Assembly: GCA_016214265.1 (NCBI GenBank) | Contig: JACROU010000022.1 | Location: 1 to 39,987 of the forward strand | From: Candidatus Omnitrophota bacterium | GTDB taxonomy: Bacteria > Omnitrophota > Omnitrophia > Omnitrophales > JACROU01 | DNA: 39,987 nucleotides | Direction: 5' to 3' | Shown: positions 24,250 through 33,267 of the stretch, piece after piece | Layout of the letters: every line of letters begins with the position of its first letter | Numbering within the stretch: position 1 is the stretch's first letter | Notes under the pieces: generated by a model | What the model was told of the DNA's origin: nothing | The model's database searches: none | The model's input: the letters and a program-made list of their open reading frames with translations, nothing else | Made by a program: the position numbers and the translations under genes

Positions 24250-24295
24250 GGCCTCTGGTTCTTCGCCGAAACGGCGGAGAACTAGGGGCCTTTTT
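24250..24295 (+). terminator. Rho-independent terminator
   Basis: An 18-bp stem (24250-24267 pairing with 24273-24290, three wobble pairs) with a GAAAC loop is followed by TTTTT. It comes 19 bases after the CBM-like gene stop. Confidence 0.92.
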
Positions 24296-24314
24296 ACTTT
24301 TACGGAGGTGAAGA

Positions 24315-24707
24315 ATGAATAGACGTAACTTTGCTGCTGTGTTGATGGGGGTTTTCGCCGTGGTGTTGTTGCCCGCAACTGTGGCGTTGGCGCGTATTCC
24401 CGTGATGGATACGGATTCTGAAATTCCTTACGAATTTAAAGGCGGTATTGAGGTCAGCTCCAAACCCGAATTGTTATTGAATCGGGTTGTTAAAGTTGCG
24501 ACGCTTGGTTTTCTAAAACCTAAAGATGTGGAGACGGTAAAAAAGCAGCTCAGAAACAAACTTGCCAAAAAGGCAAAGCTTTATTCTCCGGATGCTGTGA
24601 TTAAAGTGGAATATTCTCCATCACCGGATGATCCGCGCTTTCTCAAATCCAAATTGGTATACGCCAAAGGTGAGATGGTGAAATACAAAAAGGCGTATAC
24701 TTATTGA
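24315..24707 (+). CDS. Secreted protein of unknown function
   Basis: The 130 residues start with a signal peptide (hydrophobic 6-25, ATVALA, cut near residue 27). The mature part has a central helix-prone stretch (DVETVKKQLRNKLAKKAKLYSPD) followed by AVIKVEYSPSPDDPRFLKSKLVYAKGEMVKYK. This is faintly like YbjQ/heavy-metal-binding folds, but I would not assign it. GGAGGTG precedes the ATG. It lies just after the terminator and six bases before the cysteine desulfurase, so it may share that transcript. Confidence 0.75.
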   Translation: MNRRNFAAVLMGVFAVVLLPATVALARIPVMDTDSEIPYEFKGGIEVSSKPELLLNRVVKVATLGFLKPKDVETVKKQLRNKLAKKAKLYSPDAVIKVEYSPSPDDPRFLKSKLVYAKGEMVKYKKAYTY

Positions 24708-24713
24708 TAACCC

Positions 24714-25907
24714 ATGGAAAATAGGACTTCACGACTTATTTATTTCGATAATAATGCTACCACGCAAGTAGCTCCGGAAGTGCTTGAAGAAATGATGCCG
24801 TACTTTACGGAGTATTACGGAAATCCCTCCAGTCTTTATCCGTTCGGCGGTCAAATGGCCGCTGAGATCAGCCGCGCCCGGGCTCGTGTTGCCGAGTTGA
24901 TAGGTGCGCGTCTCGACGTGGAAATTTATTTCACAAGCGGCGCTACGGAATCCAACAACACCGCAATTCGTGGTGCGCTTGCGCTTATTCCCAAAAAACG
25001 CCACATCATTATTTCTCAGGTGGAGCACGATTGTGTGCTGAATGTGGCTGCAGATTTAGAGGCCGACGGCTATTCGGTGACCCGTATTGGTGTGGATCGC
25101 AACGGACAAATTGATTTGAACGAGCTCGAGAAAAATATTCGTCCCGATACGGCCCTGATTTCTATCATGTATGCGAATAACGAAACGGGCGTAATTTCCC
25201 CCGTCGAAGAGATTGCCGAGTTGGCGAAAGAGTATGGCGTTTTGTATCACTGCGACGCTGTTCAGGTGGTAGGAAAACTTCCCGTCAATGTCAGCAAATT
25301 TCCGGTGGATTTGCTCTCTCTTTCGGGACACAAAATCCACGGGCCGAAAGGTATCGGCGCGCTTTACATCCGTCGAGGTGTTCGGATTAAACCGTTTATT
25401 CTTGGTGGCCAGCAGGAGCGTGGCCGGCGCGGCGGGACGGAGAATGTTCCCGCCATTGTTGGACTCCGCAAAGCCTGTGAGTTGGCAGGCGTTTTTCTTC
25501 GGGAAGGTATGTCGGTTGTCCGCGATTTGCGCGATGAGCTGGAACGGGGAATTATTTCCGAGATTCCGATGACTCAGGTGAACGGACACGACGCTCAGCG
25601 TCTTCCGAATACGACCAATATCAGTTTTGAGGGTCTTGAGGGGGAGGCGGCTTTGCTCGCTTTGAATGAGCTCGGGGTTTGTGCTTCTAGCGGCTCGGCC
25701 TGCGCTTCCGGGAAATTTGAGCCGTCGCATGTGCTGCGCGCGATGGGCGTTCACGATCATTTGGGCCACGGTTCGCTGCGTTTCAGTCTGGGGCGTTACA
25801 ACACGGATGAGGAAGTAAATGTGGTTGTGAAGGAATTGCCCGCGATTGTGAATCGTCTTCGAAAATGGACGCCCTCAAAAAATTGGCGCGAAGGAGTTGC
25901 GTTATGA
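24714..25907 (+). CDS. Cysteine desulfurase (NifS/IscS type)
   Basis: The 397 residues form a PLP enzyme that removes sulfur from cysteine for Fe-S clusters and other thio-cofactors. YFDNNATT at 10-17, [10 protein letters not shown]105 in SQVEHDCVL, the PLP lysine K207 in [12 protein letters not shown], and the persulfide cysteine C330 in SSGSACASG are all visible. The SACASGK loop fits group I (NifS/IscS) rather than SufS. No scaffold gene (iscU/nifU) is beside it. It overlaps folE by four bases, with AAGGAG for folE inside its 3' end. Confidence 0.95.
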   Translation: MENRTSRLIYFDNNATTQVAPEVLEEMMPYFTEYYGNPSSLYPFGGQMAAEISRARARVAELIGARLDVEIYFTSGATESNNTAIRGALALIPKKRHIIISQVEHDCVLNVAADLEADGYSVTRIGVDRNGQIDLNELEKNIRPDTALISIMYANNETGVISPVEEIAELAKEYGVLYHCDAVQVVGKLPVNVSKFPVDLLSLSGHKIHGPKGIGALYIRRGVRIKPFILGGQQERGRRGGTENVPAIVGLRKACELAGVFLREGMSVVRDLRDELERGIISEIPMTQVNGHDAQRLPNTTNISFEGLEGEAALLALNELGVCASSGSACASGKFEPSHVLRAMGVHDHLGHGSLRFSLGRYNTDEEVNVVVKELPAIVNRLRKWTPSKNWREGVAL

Positions 25908-26476
25908 GCCCGTTTACCGGATCGGAATTGGAGTTAAAAGAATTAGTGCGCGAAATGTTAATTCGCTTGGGAGAAGAGCCTGACCGGGAAGGTCTGGTGA
26001 AGACTCCCGAGCGCGTTGAGAAGGCGCTTCAATTTTTGACCAGCGGATACGAGCAGGATGTCGAACAACTTCTCAACGGAGCTGTTTTTCAGGAAAATTA
26101 TGACGAGATGGTGGTTGTCAAAGATATTAATTTATTCAGCTTGTGCGAACATCACATGCTTCCGTTTTACGGCAAATGCCATGTGGCGTATGTGCCGAAC
26201 GGACGCATTGTGGGCTTAAGCAAAATTCCGCGCATTGTCGAAGTTTTTTCCCGCCGTCTTCAAGTTCAGGAACGCCTCACCAGCCAAATCGCGAATTGTT
26301 TTAGGAAAGCCCTCGAGCCGCTCGGGGTGGGGGTGGTGATCGAAGCCCTTCATCTGTGCATGGCGATGCGCGGTGTGGAAGAGCAGAACGCGATCACGAC
26401 AACAAGTTCGATGCTCGGTGTTTTCCGTGACGATCAGCGCGCCCGCGCTGAGTTTTTAAGCCTAATCCGAAAATAA
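25904..26476 (+). CDS. folE: GTP cyclohydrolase I
   Basis: FolE converts GTP to 7,8-dihydroneopterin triphosphate for folate, and in some bacteria queuosine. The 190 residues are full length. Zinc ligands C81, H84 and C152 are present ([26 protein letters not shown]). [23 protein letters not shown] is the core signature. The ATG at 25904 follows AAGGAG and overlaps the cysteine desulfurase stop; the in-frame ATG at 25865 lies inside that gene and is rejected. It is convergent with lpxD, separated by 12 bases. Confidence 0.96.
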   Translation: MSPFTGSELELKELVREMLIRLGEEPDREGLVKTPERVEKALQFLTSGYEQDVEQLLNGAVFQENYDEMVVVKDINLFSLCEHHMLPFYGKCHVAYVPNGRIVGLSKIPRIVEVFSRRLQVQERLTSQIANCFRKALEPLGVGVVIEALHLCMAMRGVEEQNAITTTSSMLGVFRDDQRARAEFLSLIRK

Positions 26477-26481
26477 GCAAG

Positions 26482-26505
26482 GTGGCACTTAAGTTCCAGG
26501 AACCT
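26482..26505 (+). repeat. 24-bp repeat family B, copy 3, overlapping the lpxD 3' end
   Basis: GTGGCACTTAAGTTCCAGGAACCT differs from copy 2 by one base. It lies across the folE-lpxD convergent junction. Its minus-strand reading supplies the last codons of lpxD (VPGT) and the TAA at 26489-26491. Confidence 0.8.
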
Positions 26506-27526
26506 GTTCCAGAGCTTCAACGCGTTTGACTAAATCCCGAACCACTTTCAACGTTTCCGCCGATCGGAGCTGAGCGGCGAATTGCTTTTTCATATCCTCC
26601 AGCGGCCGGGCGGGTGAGCCAAGGAATGCGCTTTGGGGCGGGATTTTCTTGCCTGTGGGAAGTCCGGCCTGGGCGCCGATGATGGCCTGATCCCCAATTT
26701 CGCAGTGGTCGCCCAATCCGACTTGTCCGGCCAGCGTGACGTATTTGCCGACGGTGCAGCTTCCGGAAATACCGACTTGTGCGGAGGCGACGGTGTGTTC
26801 GCCGATGTCGCAGTTATGAGCGATTTGAACCAAATTGTCGATTTTTGCGCCGCGGCGAATGATGGTGGACCCCATCGTCGCGCGGTCAATCGTGGTGTTG
26901 GCGCCAATCTCAACATCATCTTCAATCACGACATTTCCCAGCTGAGGTACTTTAAAATATTTTCCCGCATCCATCACGTAGCCAAATCCGTCCGCGCCGA
27001 TCACCGTGCCAGCGTGAAGAATCACGCGATTTCCGACGCGGCAATTTTCGTAAATCATAACATTCGGCTGAAGAATGGTTTCCGCCCCAATCTGGACATT
27101 CCGGTCAATCACGCATCCGGACCGCACGACAGCGCGGTCGCCGATGACGGAATTTTCACCGATGACTGCGAACGATTCAATCGTGACACCCGCGCCGATT
27201 TTAGCGGTGGGGTGGATCACGGCTTTTTCGGATGATTTACCATCAAACGCTCGGGCGGGGTGGAATACCCACAAGAGGCGCGCCCAGGCCAGCTTGGGGT
27301 TAGGGCATTGAATCAACGGTTTTTCAAACTGGGAAATAGAAGGGGGTACGATCACGGCCGCAATCGTGGTTCCGGCCAGAGAGCCCAGGAATTTCTCTTC
27401 GGTAACGAAGGTAAGAGCCTCTTTTTCAGGGGTTTCGATATTGGTAATAGCCTTGATAAGGGTGTTTCCGTCGCCGATGAGCTTCCCGCCGACGATTTGA
27501 GCAAGCTCGGATAATGTTTTTTGCAT
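26489..27526 (-). CDS. lpxD: UDP-3-O-(3-hydroxyacyl)glucosamine N-acyltransferase
   Basis: LpxD adds the second hydroxyacyl chain in lipid A synthesis using acyl-ACP. The 345 residues show the N-terminal uridine-binding domain ([27 protein letters not shown]) and the left-handed beta helix of hexapeptide repeats from about residue 104 ([16 protein letters not shown]). The catalytic histidine is H237 in [20 protein letters not shown] is the substrate loop. A C-terminal helix (about 315-340) is present. This argues for a lipopolysaccharide outer membrane. The very C-terminus (EQVPGT) is encoded by repeat family B. Other lpx genes are not in the window. Confidence 0.96.
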   Translation of the reverse strand: MQKTLSELAQIVGGKLIGDGNTLIKAITNIETPEKEALTFVTEEKFLGSLAGTTIAAVIVPPSISQFEKPLIQCPNPKLAWARLLWVFHPARAFDGKSSEKAVIHPTAKIGAGVTIESFAVIGENSVIGDRAVVRSGCVIDRNVQIGAETILQPNVMIYENCRVGNRVILHAGTVIGADGFGYVMDAGKYFKVPQLGNVVIEDDVEIGANTTIDRATMGSTIIRRGAKIDNLVQIAHNCDIGEHTVASAQVGISGSCTVGKYVTLAGQVGLGDHCEIGDQAIIGAQAGLPTGKKIPPQSAFLGSPARPLEDMKKQFAAQLRSAETLKVVRDLVKRVEALEQVPGT

Positions 27527-27555
27527 GAATTGACCTCCGCAAAGAATTGGGGCAT

Positions 27556-27564
27556 AGTATACCA
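27556..27564 (-). promoter_or_regulatory. Possible extended -10 promoter of lpxD
   Basis: On the minus strand TGGTATACT gives TG-N plus a -10 of TATACT, 29 bases before the lpxD ATG (27526). No good -35 is present, as is tolerated in extended -10 promoters. Confidence 0.4.
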
Positions 27565-27601
27565 GAAATCAGGCTGTGAAGTAACAACCAGGAGGTTCCT
27601 T

Positions 27602-27733
27602 ATGTCCCTATTTTGTCCTCAAAAAGATTGCAAAGCCGCGAAAGGCGCCTGCAGTCATGAAAAAATGATGCTGACCGTGTTGGTCGTGGGTGTTGGGGTA
27701 TTTGCTCTTGGAAAAATAATGCATTGGTTCTAA
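27602..27733 (+). CDS. 43-residue cysteine-bearing single-pass membrane protein
   Basis: This very small gene has a strong AGGAGG eight bases before its ATG. The N-terminal half (MSLFCPQKDCKAAKGACSHEKM) is polar with C5, C10 and C17 plus a histidine. The second half (MMLTVLVVGVGVFALGKIMHW) is one membrane helix. The frame stays open upstream, but that part lacks a ribosome site and overlaps the lpxD start region. The cysteine cluster might bind metal. The family is unknown to me. Confidence 0.7.
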   Translation: MSLFCPQKDCKAAKGACSHEKMMLTVLVVGVGVFALGKIMHWF

Positions 27734-27749
27734 AGGAAGATCCGGGGAG

Positions 27750-27781
27750 TTAGGTGCCAGGTTCATGAACCTGGCACCTAA
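27750..27781. repeat. Perfect 32-bp palindrome, repeat family A
   Basis: TTAGGTGCCAGGTTCA is followed directly by its exact reverse complement. The central 28 bp are identical to 859-886. It lies between the 43-residue protein and the glycosyltransferase. Confidence 0.92.
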
Positions 27782-27811
27782 TACACGCTGGTCTGTCATT
27801 CGGAGTTTTCA

Positions 27812-28603
27812 ATGATCAATTCTCAAAAAGTCGTAGTGGTGATGCCGGCCTACAATGCCGGTAAAACCCTGGAACAAACCTATCGCGAAATCCCCAAAGA
27901 TTTGGTGGACGAAGTGATTCTGGTTGATGACGCGTCGAAGGACGAAACTGTTCAGGTCGCGAAACGGCTTGGCATTCGCACCGTCCTTCATCTGGCCAAC
28001 AAAGGCTACGGCGGCAATCAGAAAACCTGCTATCGGGAAGCCCTGCGCATTGGCGGCGACATCATCGTGATGCTGCACCCCGATTATCAGTACACGCCGC
28101 AGCTGGTGCCGGCCATGGCCTCGATGATTGCCTCGGGCATTTACGACGTGGTGCTGGGCTCGCGCATTTTGTGCGGCGGCACGCTTGCGGGCGGCATGCC
28201 GATCTACAAATACATCGCCAACCGCTGTCTGACCCTGGCGCAAAACCTGATCATGAATCAAAAACTTTCCGAATATCACAGCGGCTACCGCGCGTTTTCG
28301 AAGCGCGTGCTGGAAACGCTGCCGCTCGAGCACAACTCCGACGATTTCGTGTTTGATAACGAGATGCTGGCCCAGGCAGCTTATTTCGGATTCAAGCTCG
28401 GCGAAATTTCCTGCCCGACGAAATATTTTGCGGAAGCATCTTCTATTAATCTGAAACGTTCGATGGAATACGGATTCGGCGTGCTGGACACCAGTTTGAA
28501 ATACCGCGCCCAGAAATGGGGCCTCGCAAAATATCCGATTTTTGACAACGCCACCGGACGGCTCGACATTCAATCCTCTCCCAAACATGCAAAACCCGTT
28601 TGA
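27812..28603 (+). CDS. Family 2 glycosyltransferase (dolichyl-phosphate mannosyltransferase-like)
   Basis: The 263 residues have the GT-A fold pattern: [50 protein letters not shown], then [14 protein letters not shown] in place of the usual DADGQ, and [10 protein letters not shown]. There are no C-terminal membrane helices. It probably transfers a sugar from a nucleotide donor to a lipid or glycan acceptor; the substrate is unknown. The next gene starts inside its 3' end (17-nt overlap), suggesting a shared glycan or lipid product with the methyltransferase. Confidence 0.9.
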   Translation: MINSQKVVVVMPAYNAGKTLEQTYREIPKDLVDEVILVDDASKDETVQVAKRLGIRTVLHLANKGYGGNQKTCYREALRIGGDIIVMLHPDYQYTPQLVPAMASMIASGIYDVVLGSRILCGGTLAGGMPIYKYIANRCLTLAQNLIMNQKLSEYHSGYRAFSKRVLETLPLEHNSDDFVFDNEMLAQAAYFGFKLGEISCPTKYFAEASSINLKRSMEYGFGVLDTSLKYRAQKWGLAKYPIFDNATGRLDIQSSPKHAKPV

Positions 28604-29330
28604 AACTTTTTTTGGCGATTCGGTTTATCTCGAATTCAAAAATCATCTGTTTAATTATTTAACGCGGGTGCGCGCCGTCCGCGGCGTTACCCAAAATTAT
28701 CAAGGCCGCAGTCTCGAAATCGGAAGCGGTGTTTCTCCGGTGACCGACGCGACGGTGTATACGGACCTGGAACCGATCGCGATGAAGGAATTGGCCCGGC
28801 TTCAGGTGAACAACGGCCGGCATTTTTACGCGGTGACGGACGCCACCCAAATTGCTTTCAAGCCGGGATCCTTTGACTCCGCCGTTCTCTCCGAAGTGCT
28901 GGAGCATATTCCGGACGACCGGAAAACACTTTCCGAGCTCGCGGCTGTGCTGCGCCCCGGTGGCCATTTGGTCATCACCGTGCCCGCGAATCCGCATTAT
29001 TGGGGTTTTGACGACGAATATGTGCATCACGAAAGGCGCTATAAAATTTCCGAGCTGATCGAAAAAGTAAACACGGCCGGATTTGATGTTGTTCGGAAGA
29101 AAAAAGTCGGCGGGCCGCTTGAGCGATTCGGCACCTGGCTTACCGTGAAATTATTTTTGGCATTATTTGGAAAGAACGATCGAAAACAGTCAAGTCCCGA
29201 TCGCCTTCGAAAATGCCTCCCCATCTACAAAGCCCTCAATCAATTTTTGTCGGCCCTCGTGCGTTTTGACGCGTGGCTCATGCCCGAAAGTCTCACCAGC
29301 ATTATTCTTCTGGAATGCCGGAAAAAATGA
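28587..29330 (+). CDS. SAM-dependent class I methyltransferase
   Basis: The 247 residues show a methyltransferase fold: [23 protein letters not shown] (motif I and acidic loop), [27 protein letters not shown] and [22 protein letters not shown]-terminal part (about 165-247) has hydrophobic patches but no definite membrane helix. The ATG at 28587 gives MQNPFETFF; an in-frame ATG at 28542 would lengthen the overlap with the glycosyltransferase to 62 nt and is less likely. The substrate is unknown. The copper ATPase start overlaps its stop. Confidence 0.85.
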   Translation: MQNPFETFFGDSVYLEFKNHLFNYLTRVRAVRGVTQNYQGRSLEIGSGVSPVTDATVYTDLEPIAMKELARLQVNNGRHFYAVTDATQIAFKPGSFDSAVLSEVLEHIPDDRKTLSELAAVLRPGGHLVITVPANPHYWGFDDEYVHHERRYKISELIEKVNTAGFDVVRKKKVGGPLERFGTWLTVKLFLALFGKNDRKQSSPDRLRKCLPIYKALNQFLSALVRFDAWLMPESLTSIILLECRKK

Positions 29331-31327
29331 CGCGAAAAGATCCTGTCTGCGGAATGATGGTGTCGGAGGCGACGGCCATTTCCGCAAAAAAAGGAAATCA
29401 GAATTTTTATTTCTGTTCCGCATCCTGCCGCGATGAATTCATAAATCCCGATCACGAGCTTAAAAGTCTCAAACAAAAAACGATTCTTTCATTCGTATTC
29501 GGTGTTCCGCTCGCGCTCATTGCGATGATGGAGCAAGCCGGATGGGTTCAGCTGTTGCTGGCCACACCGATTATGTGGGCGGGCCGGGATTTCTTTGTGA
29601 GCGGCTCCCGATCCGTTTTTGTGAACCGGGCGGCGAATATGGATACGCTGGTGGCGATGGGAACGGGCACGGCTTACACGTACAGCGTGGTAATGCTCGT
29701 GGCCGGCGGCGGGCATTTTTATTTTGAAATCGCCGGACTGTTAATCGCTTTTATCCTGCTCGGAAAATTGTTGGAAGTCCGCTCGCGGAAAAAAACATCC
29801 GAGGCGATTCACGCGCTCATGAATTTGGTTCCGGAAAAAGCCTACGTCAGCCGCGGTGGTTTCGACCTGGAGCTTCCCGTGGATCAGGTGCGCGTGGACG
29901 ATATCGTGGTGGTGCGTCCGGGATCCAAAATTCCGGTCGATGGCCAGGTGCTGGACGGCGAATCGTCCGTCGATGAGTCGATGATTACCGGAGAAAGTAT
30001 TCCGGTTGAGAAATCGAAAGGCAGTAAAGTCGTCGCCGGAACCATCAATAAAACCGGAAGTTTCCGGTTTATCGCCAAACGGGTGGGGGCCGACACGGCG
30101 CTGGCCCGGATTATCAAGCTCGTTCAGGAAGCCCAGGCCAGCCGGGCGCCGATTCAGAATTTGGCCGATAAAGTTTCCTCCTATTTCGTTCCTTCCGTTG
30201 TCGTGATCGCCATTGTTTCATTTCTGATTTGGATTCTTTCCGGCGCTTCATTTATTTTCGCGCTAACCACGTTTATTGCCGTGCTTATTATCGCTTGCCC
30301 GTGCGCGCTCGGGCTGGCGACGCCCACGGCGGTGGTGGTAGCCACGGGAGTCGCGGCGCGCCACGGCGTGCTCGTGAAAAGCGCGGCGGCGCTTGAGAAA
30401 CTTGCAAACATCGAGACGCTCGTTTTTGACAAAACCGGTACGCTGACGATCGGTCGTCCCGAAGTCACAGATATTGTTCCGGAGGACAATCGTGTGCTGG
30501 AAATCGCGGCTGTTTGCGAAAAACGCTCCGAGCATCCGCTGGCGCAGGCGATTCTGAAAGCCGCTAGCGCGCGCAGCATTCGTGTGAACGATCCGGAAAC
30601 TTTTCAATCGGCGCCCGGACGAGGCGTTCGCGCCGGAACCTTTTTGCTCGGCAGTGGACGATTTATGGCGGAAGAAGGCGTGAATGTGGAGCGATATGAA
30701 CATGACCGCGCGCGGTTGGAGAACGAAGGAAAAACGGTGATTTTTGTGGCGGAGGGAACAACGGCAAAAGGTTTGGTGGCCTGCGCGGATTTGCCAAAGC
30801 CTGAGGCGAAAGAGGTGATCCGACAATTGAAACAAGAGGTGTGGATGATCACCGGAGATAATCATGTGACGGCCCGCGCGATTGCCCGCCAAATCGGCAT
30901 TCCCGAAGCGTGTGTGATCGCCGGGGTGCTGCCGGAAGACAAAGCCCGCGAGATTTCGAAATTGAAAAATGTGGCGATGGTCGGCGATGGGATTAACGAC
31001 GCGCCAGCGCTCGTGAAAGCCGACGTCGGCATCGCGATTGGATCGGGAACCGATGTGGCGATGGAAACGGCGGATATCATTTTAATGAAAAATGATTTAC
31101 GCGATGTTCTCTTTGCCTTCGATCTTTCCCGCCGCACGCTGGCAAAAATAAAACAGAATCTTTTTTTCGCTTTCATTTATAACATTCTCGGAATTCCCAT
31201 CGCGGCCGGAGTGTTGTATTCCGTGACCGGCTGGCTTCTGAGTCCGGTCATCGCCGGCGCTGCTATGGCCGCCAGTTCCGTATCGGTTGTCACTAATTCG
31301 CTCACACTCAGAAAAAAGAACAAGTGA
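29327..31327 (+). CDS. Copper-transporting P1B-type ATPase with N-terminal YHS domain
   Basis: The 666-residue protein starts with a YHS metal-binding domain (DPVCGMMV ... [13 protein letters not shown]8, C30, C34) instead of the usual HMA domain. Eight membrane helices follow the P1B pattern. CPC is at 324-326 ([14 protein letters not shown]), TGES is in the actuator, DKTGT carries the phosphorylated D368, SEHPLAQAI provides the P1B histidine, and [10 protein letters not shown] is present. [12 protein letters not shown] and [13 protein letters not shown] match the Cu(I)-exporting P1B-1 class. It should export Cu(I) or Ag(I). The ATG at 29327 overlaps the methyltransferase stop (ATGA); an ATG at 29315 is possible. 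It ends where the ABC ATPase begins. Confidence 0.94.
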   Translation: MTRKDPVCGMMVSEATAISAKKGNQNFYFCSASCRDEFINPDHELKSLKQKTILSFVFGVPLALIAMMEQAGWVQLLLATPIMWAGRDFFVSGSRSVFVNRAANMDTLVAMGTGTAYTYSVVMLVAGGGHFYFEIAGLLIAFILLGKLLEVRSRKKTSEAIHALMNLVPEKAYVSRGGFDLELPVDQVRVDDIVVVRPGSKIPVDGQVLDGESSVDESMITGESIPVEKSKGSKVVAGTINKTGSFRFIAKRVGADTALARIIKLVQEAQASRAPIQNLADKVSSYFVPSVVVIAIVSFLIWILSGASFIFALTTFIAVLIIACPCALGLATPTAVVVATGVAARHGVLVKSAAALEKLANIETLVFDKTGTLTIGRPEVTDIVPEDNRVLEIAAVCEKRSEHPLAQAILKAASARSIRVNDPETFQSAPGRGVRAGTFLLGSGRFMAEEGVNVERYEHDRARLENEGKTVIFVAEGTTAKGLVACADLPKPEAKEVIRQLKQEVWMITGDNHVTARAIARQIGIPEACVIAGVLPEDKAREISKLKNVAMVGDGINDAPALVKADVGIAIGSGTDVAMETADIILMKNDLRDVLFAFDLSRRTLAKIKQNLFFAFIYNILGIPIAAGVLYSVTGWLLSPVIAGAAMAASSVSVVTNSLTLRKKNK

Positions 31328-32070
31328 TGTCTCTTGTCGTTACGAAAAATCTCTCGAAGAATTACAACGGCGTTCACGCGCTGGAAAATCTTTCGCTCAC
31401 ACTCGAGCGCGGGGAAATTCTGGGCCTGCTCGGTCCGAATGGCGCCGGAAAAACGACGGCAATTCATATCCTTCTTGGCCTCCTGAAGCCGACGTCGGGC
31501 GAAGTCGAGGTTCTCGGGATGTCACCGCTAAAAGACCGTCACAAAATTTCCGAGCGGATTAATTTTTCTTTTTTTTACACCAATCTTACATCCAATCTCA
31601 AAATCAAAGAAACGCTGAACATTTACGCCAAACTTTACGGCGTCAAGAACGCGGCCGAAAAAGTGGGTTCTCTGCTCGAGCTTTTTCAAATCAGCCATCT
31701 TCGCGACCGGGCGGTGGGGGCGCTTTCGTCAGGGGAGAAGACGCGGCTTAATTTGGTCAAAAGCCTGCTGAATGATCCCGAACTGTTACTGCTCGACGAG
31801 CCGACCGCAAGTCTCGACCCTGAAATGGCGGACAATGTACGTAAGATCTTGAAAAAAATTCAGAATGAGCGTCACATCGGCATGCTTTACACGTCGCACA
31901 ACATGCCCGAGGTGGAGGAAATCTGCGACCGCATTATCTTCATCAATAAAGGAAAGACGATTGCGCAAGGGACGGCGGCGGAAGTGACGAAGACGTTCGA
32001 AAGTAAAAATCTGGAACAGGTATTTATCAAAATTGTTCGCGGAAATTTGGTGAGCGAGGCTAGGCCATGA
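31327..32070 (+). CDS. ABC-2 type exporter ATP-binding protein
   Basis: The 247 residues have Walker A GPNGAGKTT (about 36-44), signature ALSSGEKTRL, Walker B LLLLDEPTASLDPE and the switch histidine in TSHNMPEVEE. In the Q-loop the usual glutamine is absent: INFSFFYTNLTSNLKIKETL has F or Y there, as in a subset of ABC-2 exporters. The ATG at 31327 begins on the last base of the copper-pump stop; a GTG at 31324 is an alternative. It forms a transporter with the permease that follows and overlaps by four bases. Confidence 0.92.
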   Translation: MSLVVTKNLSKNYNGVHALENLSLTLERGEILGLLGPNGAGKTTAIHILLGLLKPTSGEVEVLGMSPLKDRHKISERINFSFFYTNLTSNLKIKETLNIYAKLYGVKNAAEKVGSLLELFQISHLRDRAVGALSSGEKTRLNLVKSLLNDPELLLLDEPTASLDPEMADNVRKILKKIQNERHIGMLYTSHNMPEVEEICDRIIFINKGKTIAQGTAAEVTKTFESKNLEQVFIKIVRGNLVSEARP

Positions 32071-32873
32071 GCGGTTCGATCCGGCGCATTAGCGCGATGA
32101 TTCTCAGATATCTTTATCTTCACAAGCGAAGCGTTCCCCGCACGTTCGAAATTGTTTTTTGGCCGGTGATGGAACTTTTTTTGTGGGGATTCGTGACGCT
32201 GTACATTCAGCGCGTCGCGGGCGGGGATCTTTCTCGCATCATCGTGTTCCTCATCAACGGATTGATTTTTTGGGACATTCTGTATCGCTCACAGCAGGCC
32301 GTCAGCATTTCGATCATCGAGGATATTTGGACCCAGAACATCGTGAATTTGCTGATCTCGCCGCTTAAAATTTGGGAGTGGATGGTGTCCACATTTATTT
32401 ACGGATTCATGAAAACGATGCTGATCACGGTGATTTTGGCCGGGCTGGCGGTCGTGCTCTATCATTTCAATCTCATTCAAGCCACCGGATTTTATTTGAT
32501 TCCGCTCATCGTGAATCTGCTCCTTTTCGGCTGGGCGGTCGGGATTTTTACGTCCGGCCTGATCATTCGCTGGGGGCACGCGGCCGAGGCGCTGATTTGG
32601 GGTGTGCCGTTTCTGCTTCAACCGATTTCCGCGATTTTTTATCCGCTGTCGGTGTTGCCGCCATGGCTTCAAGTCATCTCGCGTATGATTCCCAGTACCT
32701 ACGTGTTTGAAGGCATGCGCGAAGTCATCAAAACGGGCGCGATGCCGACCGAATATTTCGCGATTGCCCTCATCTTGAACGCGGTCTATTTTGTCCTGGC
32801 GGGTTTTTTCTTTTACTGGATGTACGCTAGCGCCCACGTCGCCGGCCGCCTAGGCCGCCTCGGGATGGATTGA
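32067..32873 (+). CDS. ABC-2 type exporter permease
   Basis: The 268 residues contain six predicted membrane helices, with FWPVMELFLWGFVTLYI near the N-terminus and the family stretch PLSVLPPWLQVISRMIPSTYVFEGMREVI before the last helix. It pairs with the upstream ATPase. The cargo is unknown; drug, lipid and glycan export are all known in this family. Cotranscription with the copper pump, methyltransferase and GT2 genes leaves a cell-surface role possible. A short hairpin follows the stop. Confidence 0.9.
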   Translation: MSGSIRRISAMILRYLYLHKRSVPRTFEIVFWPVMELFLWGFVTLYIQRVAGGDLSRIIVFLINGLIFWDILYRSQQAVSISIIEDIWTQNIVNLLISPLKIWEWMVSTFIYGFMKTMLITVILAGLAVVLYHFNLIQATGFYLIPLIVNLLLFGWAVGIFTSGLIIRWGHAAEALIWGVPFLLQPISAIFYPLSVLPPWLQVISRMIPSTYVFEGMREVIKTGAMPTEYFAIALILNAVYFVLAGFFFYWMYASAHVAGRLGRLGMD

Positions 32874-32890
32874 GTGGGATTTTCCCACTT
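32873..32890 (+). terminator. Short hairpin after the ABC permease
   Basis: AGTGGGA (32873-32879) pairs with TCCCACT (32883-32889) over a TTT loop. The T tract is weak, so it may only attenuate transcription. Confidence 0.4.
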
Positions 32891-32917
32891 GCCCACTTTG
32901 GGAATCTGTGTTAGTCT
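32889..32917 (+). promoter_or_regulatory. Possible promoter of the AbrB-like gene
   Basis: TTGCCC (32889-32894) and TAGTCT (32912-32917) are 17 bases apart, upstream of AAGAGGGG and the GTG start at 32942. Confidence 0.4.
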
Positions 32918-32941
32918 TCATCGTGAAGAGGGGTGAGCATC

Positions 32942-33244
32942 GTGAAACCAAAGCATAAAGAAGAAATCAAAGTTTCCGGCAAATACACGCAGATTGGGAC
33001 CAAGACCGTGGACGAAAAACGCCGGATCACGCTGGGCGAGACTGCGCAAGCCGGCTATCGTGTAAAAATTTACAAAAATGAAACCGACGGCACTTTTCTG
33101 CTCGTTCCGCTCGTTGAAATTCCGGAACGGGAGATGTGGCTTTATCAGAATAAGAAGGCGCTAGGATCCGTTCTTCGTGGAATCAAGCAGGCGGGCGAGG
33201 GTCGCGGCAGAAAATTAGATATGGGTCCAAGCCGGGCCAAATAA
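32942..33244 (+). CDS. AbrB/MazE-like DNA-binding protein
   Basis: The 100 residues contain a swapped-hairpin AbrB-type core: IGTKTVDEKRRITLGETAQAGYRVKIYKNETDGTFLLVPLVEIPEREMWLYQNKKALGSVLRGIKQAGEG. The pattern (R-I-T-L, LLVP, E-x-WLY-N-x-AL-x-S-V-x-RG) is typical of orphan AbrB-like regulators or antitoxins. No toxin partner directly follows. The GTG at 32942 is chosen because AAGAGGGG is eight bases upstream; a GTG at 32933 would sit inside that ribosome site. The last codons and stop lie in a sequence that is imperfectly duplicated at 33383-33405 on the far side of an inverted repeat. Confidence 0.75.
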   Translation: MKPKHKEEIKVSGKYTQIGTKTVDEKRRITLGETAQAGYRVKIYKNETDGTFLLVPLVEIPEREMWLYQNKKALGSVLRGIKQAGEGRGRKLDMGPSRAK

Positions 33245-33267
33245 CCATCTTGAGTTCTGCAGATTTT

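Noticed and set aside
27809..28588. A 259-residue minus-strand reading frame opposite the glycosyltransferase
   Set aside because: Shadow of the GT2 gene; composition (His, Arg, Gln) and lack of any motif or ribosome site argue against coding.
32933..33244. AbrB-like protein as antitoxin of the RelE toxin at 33802
   Set aside because: The RelE toxin has its own Phd partner with a four-base overlap, promoter and operator; the AbrB gene is separated by the inverted-repeat element.
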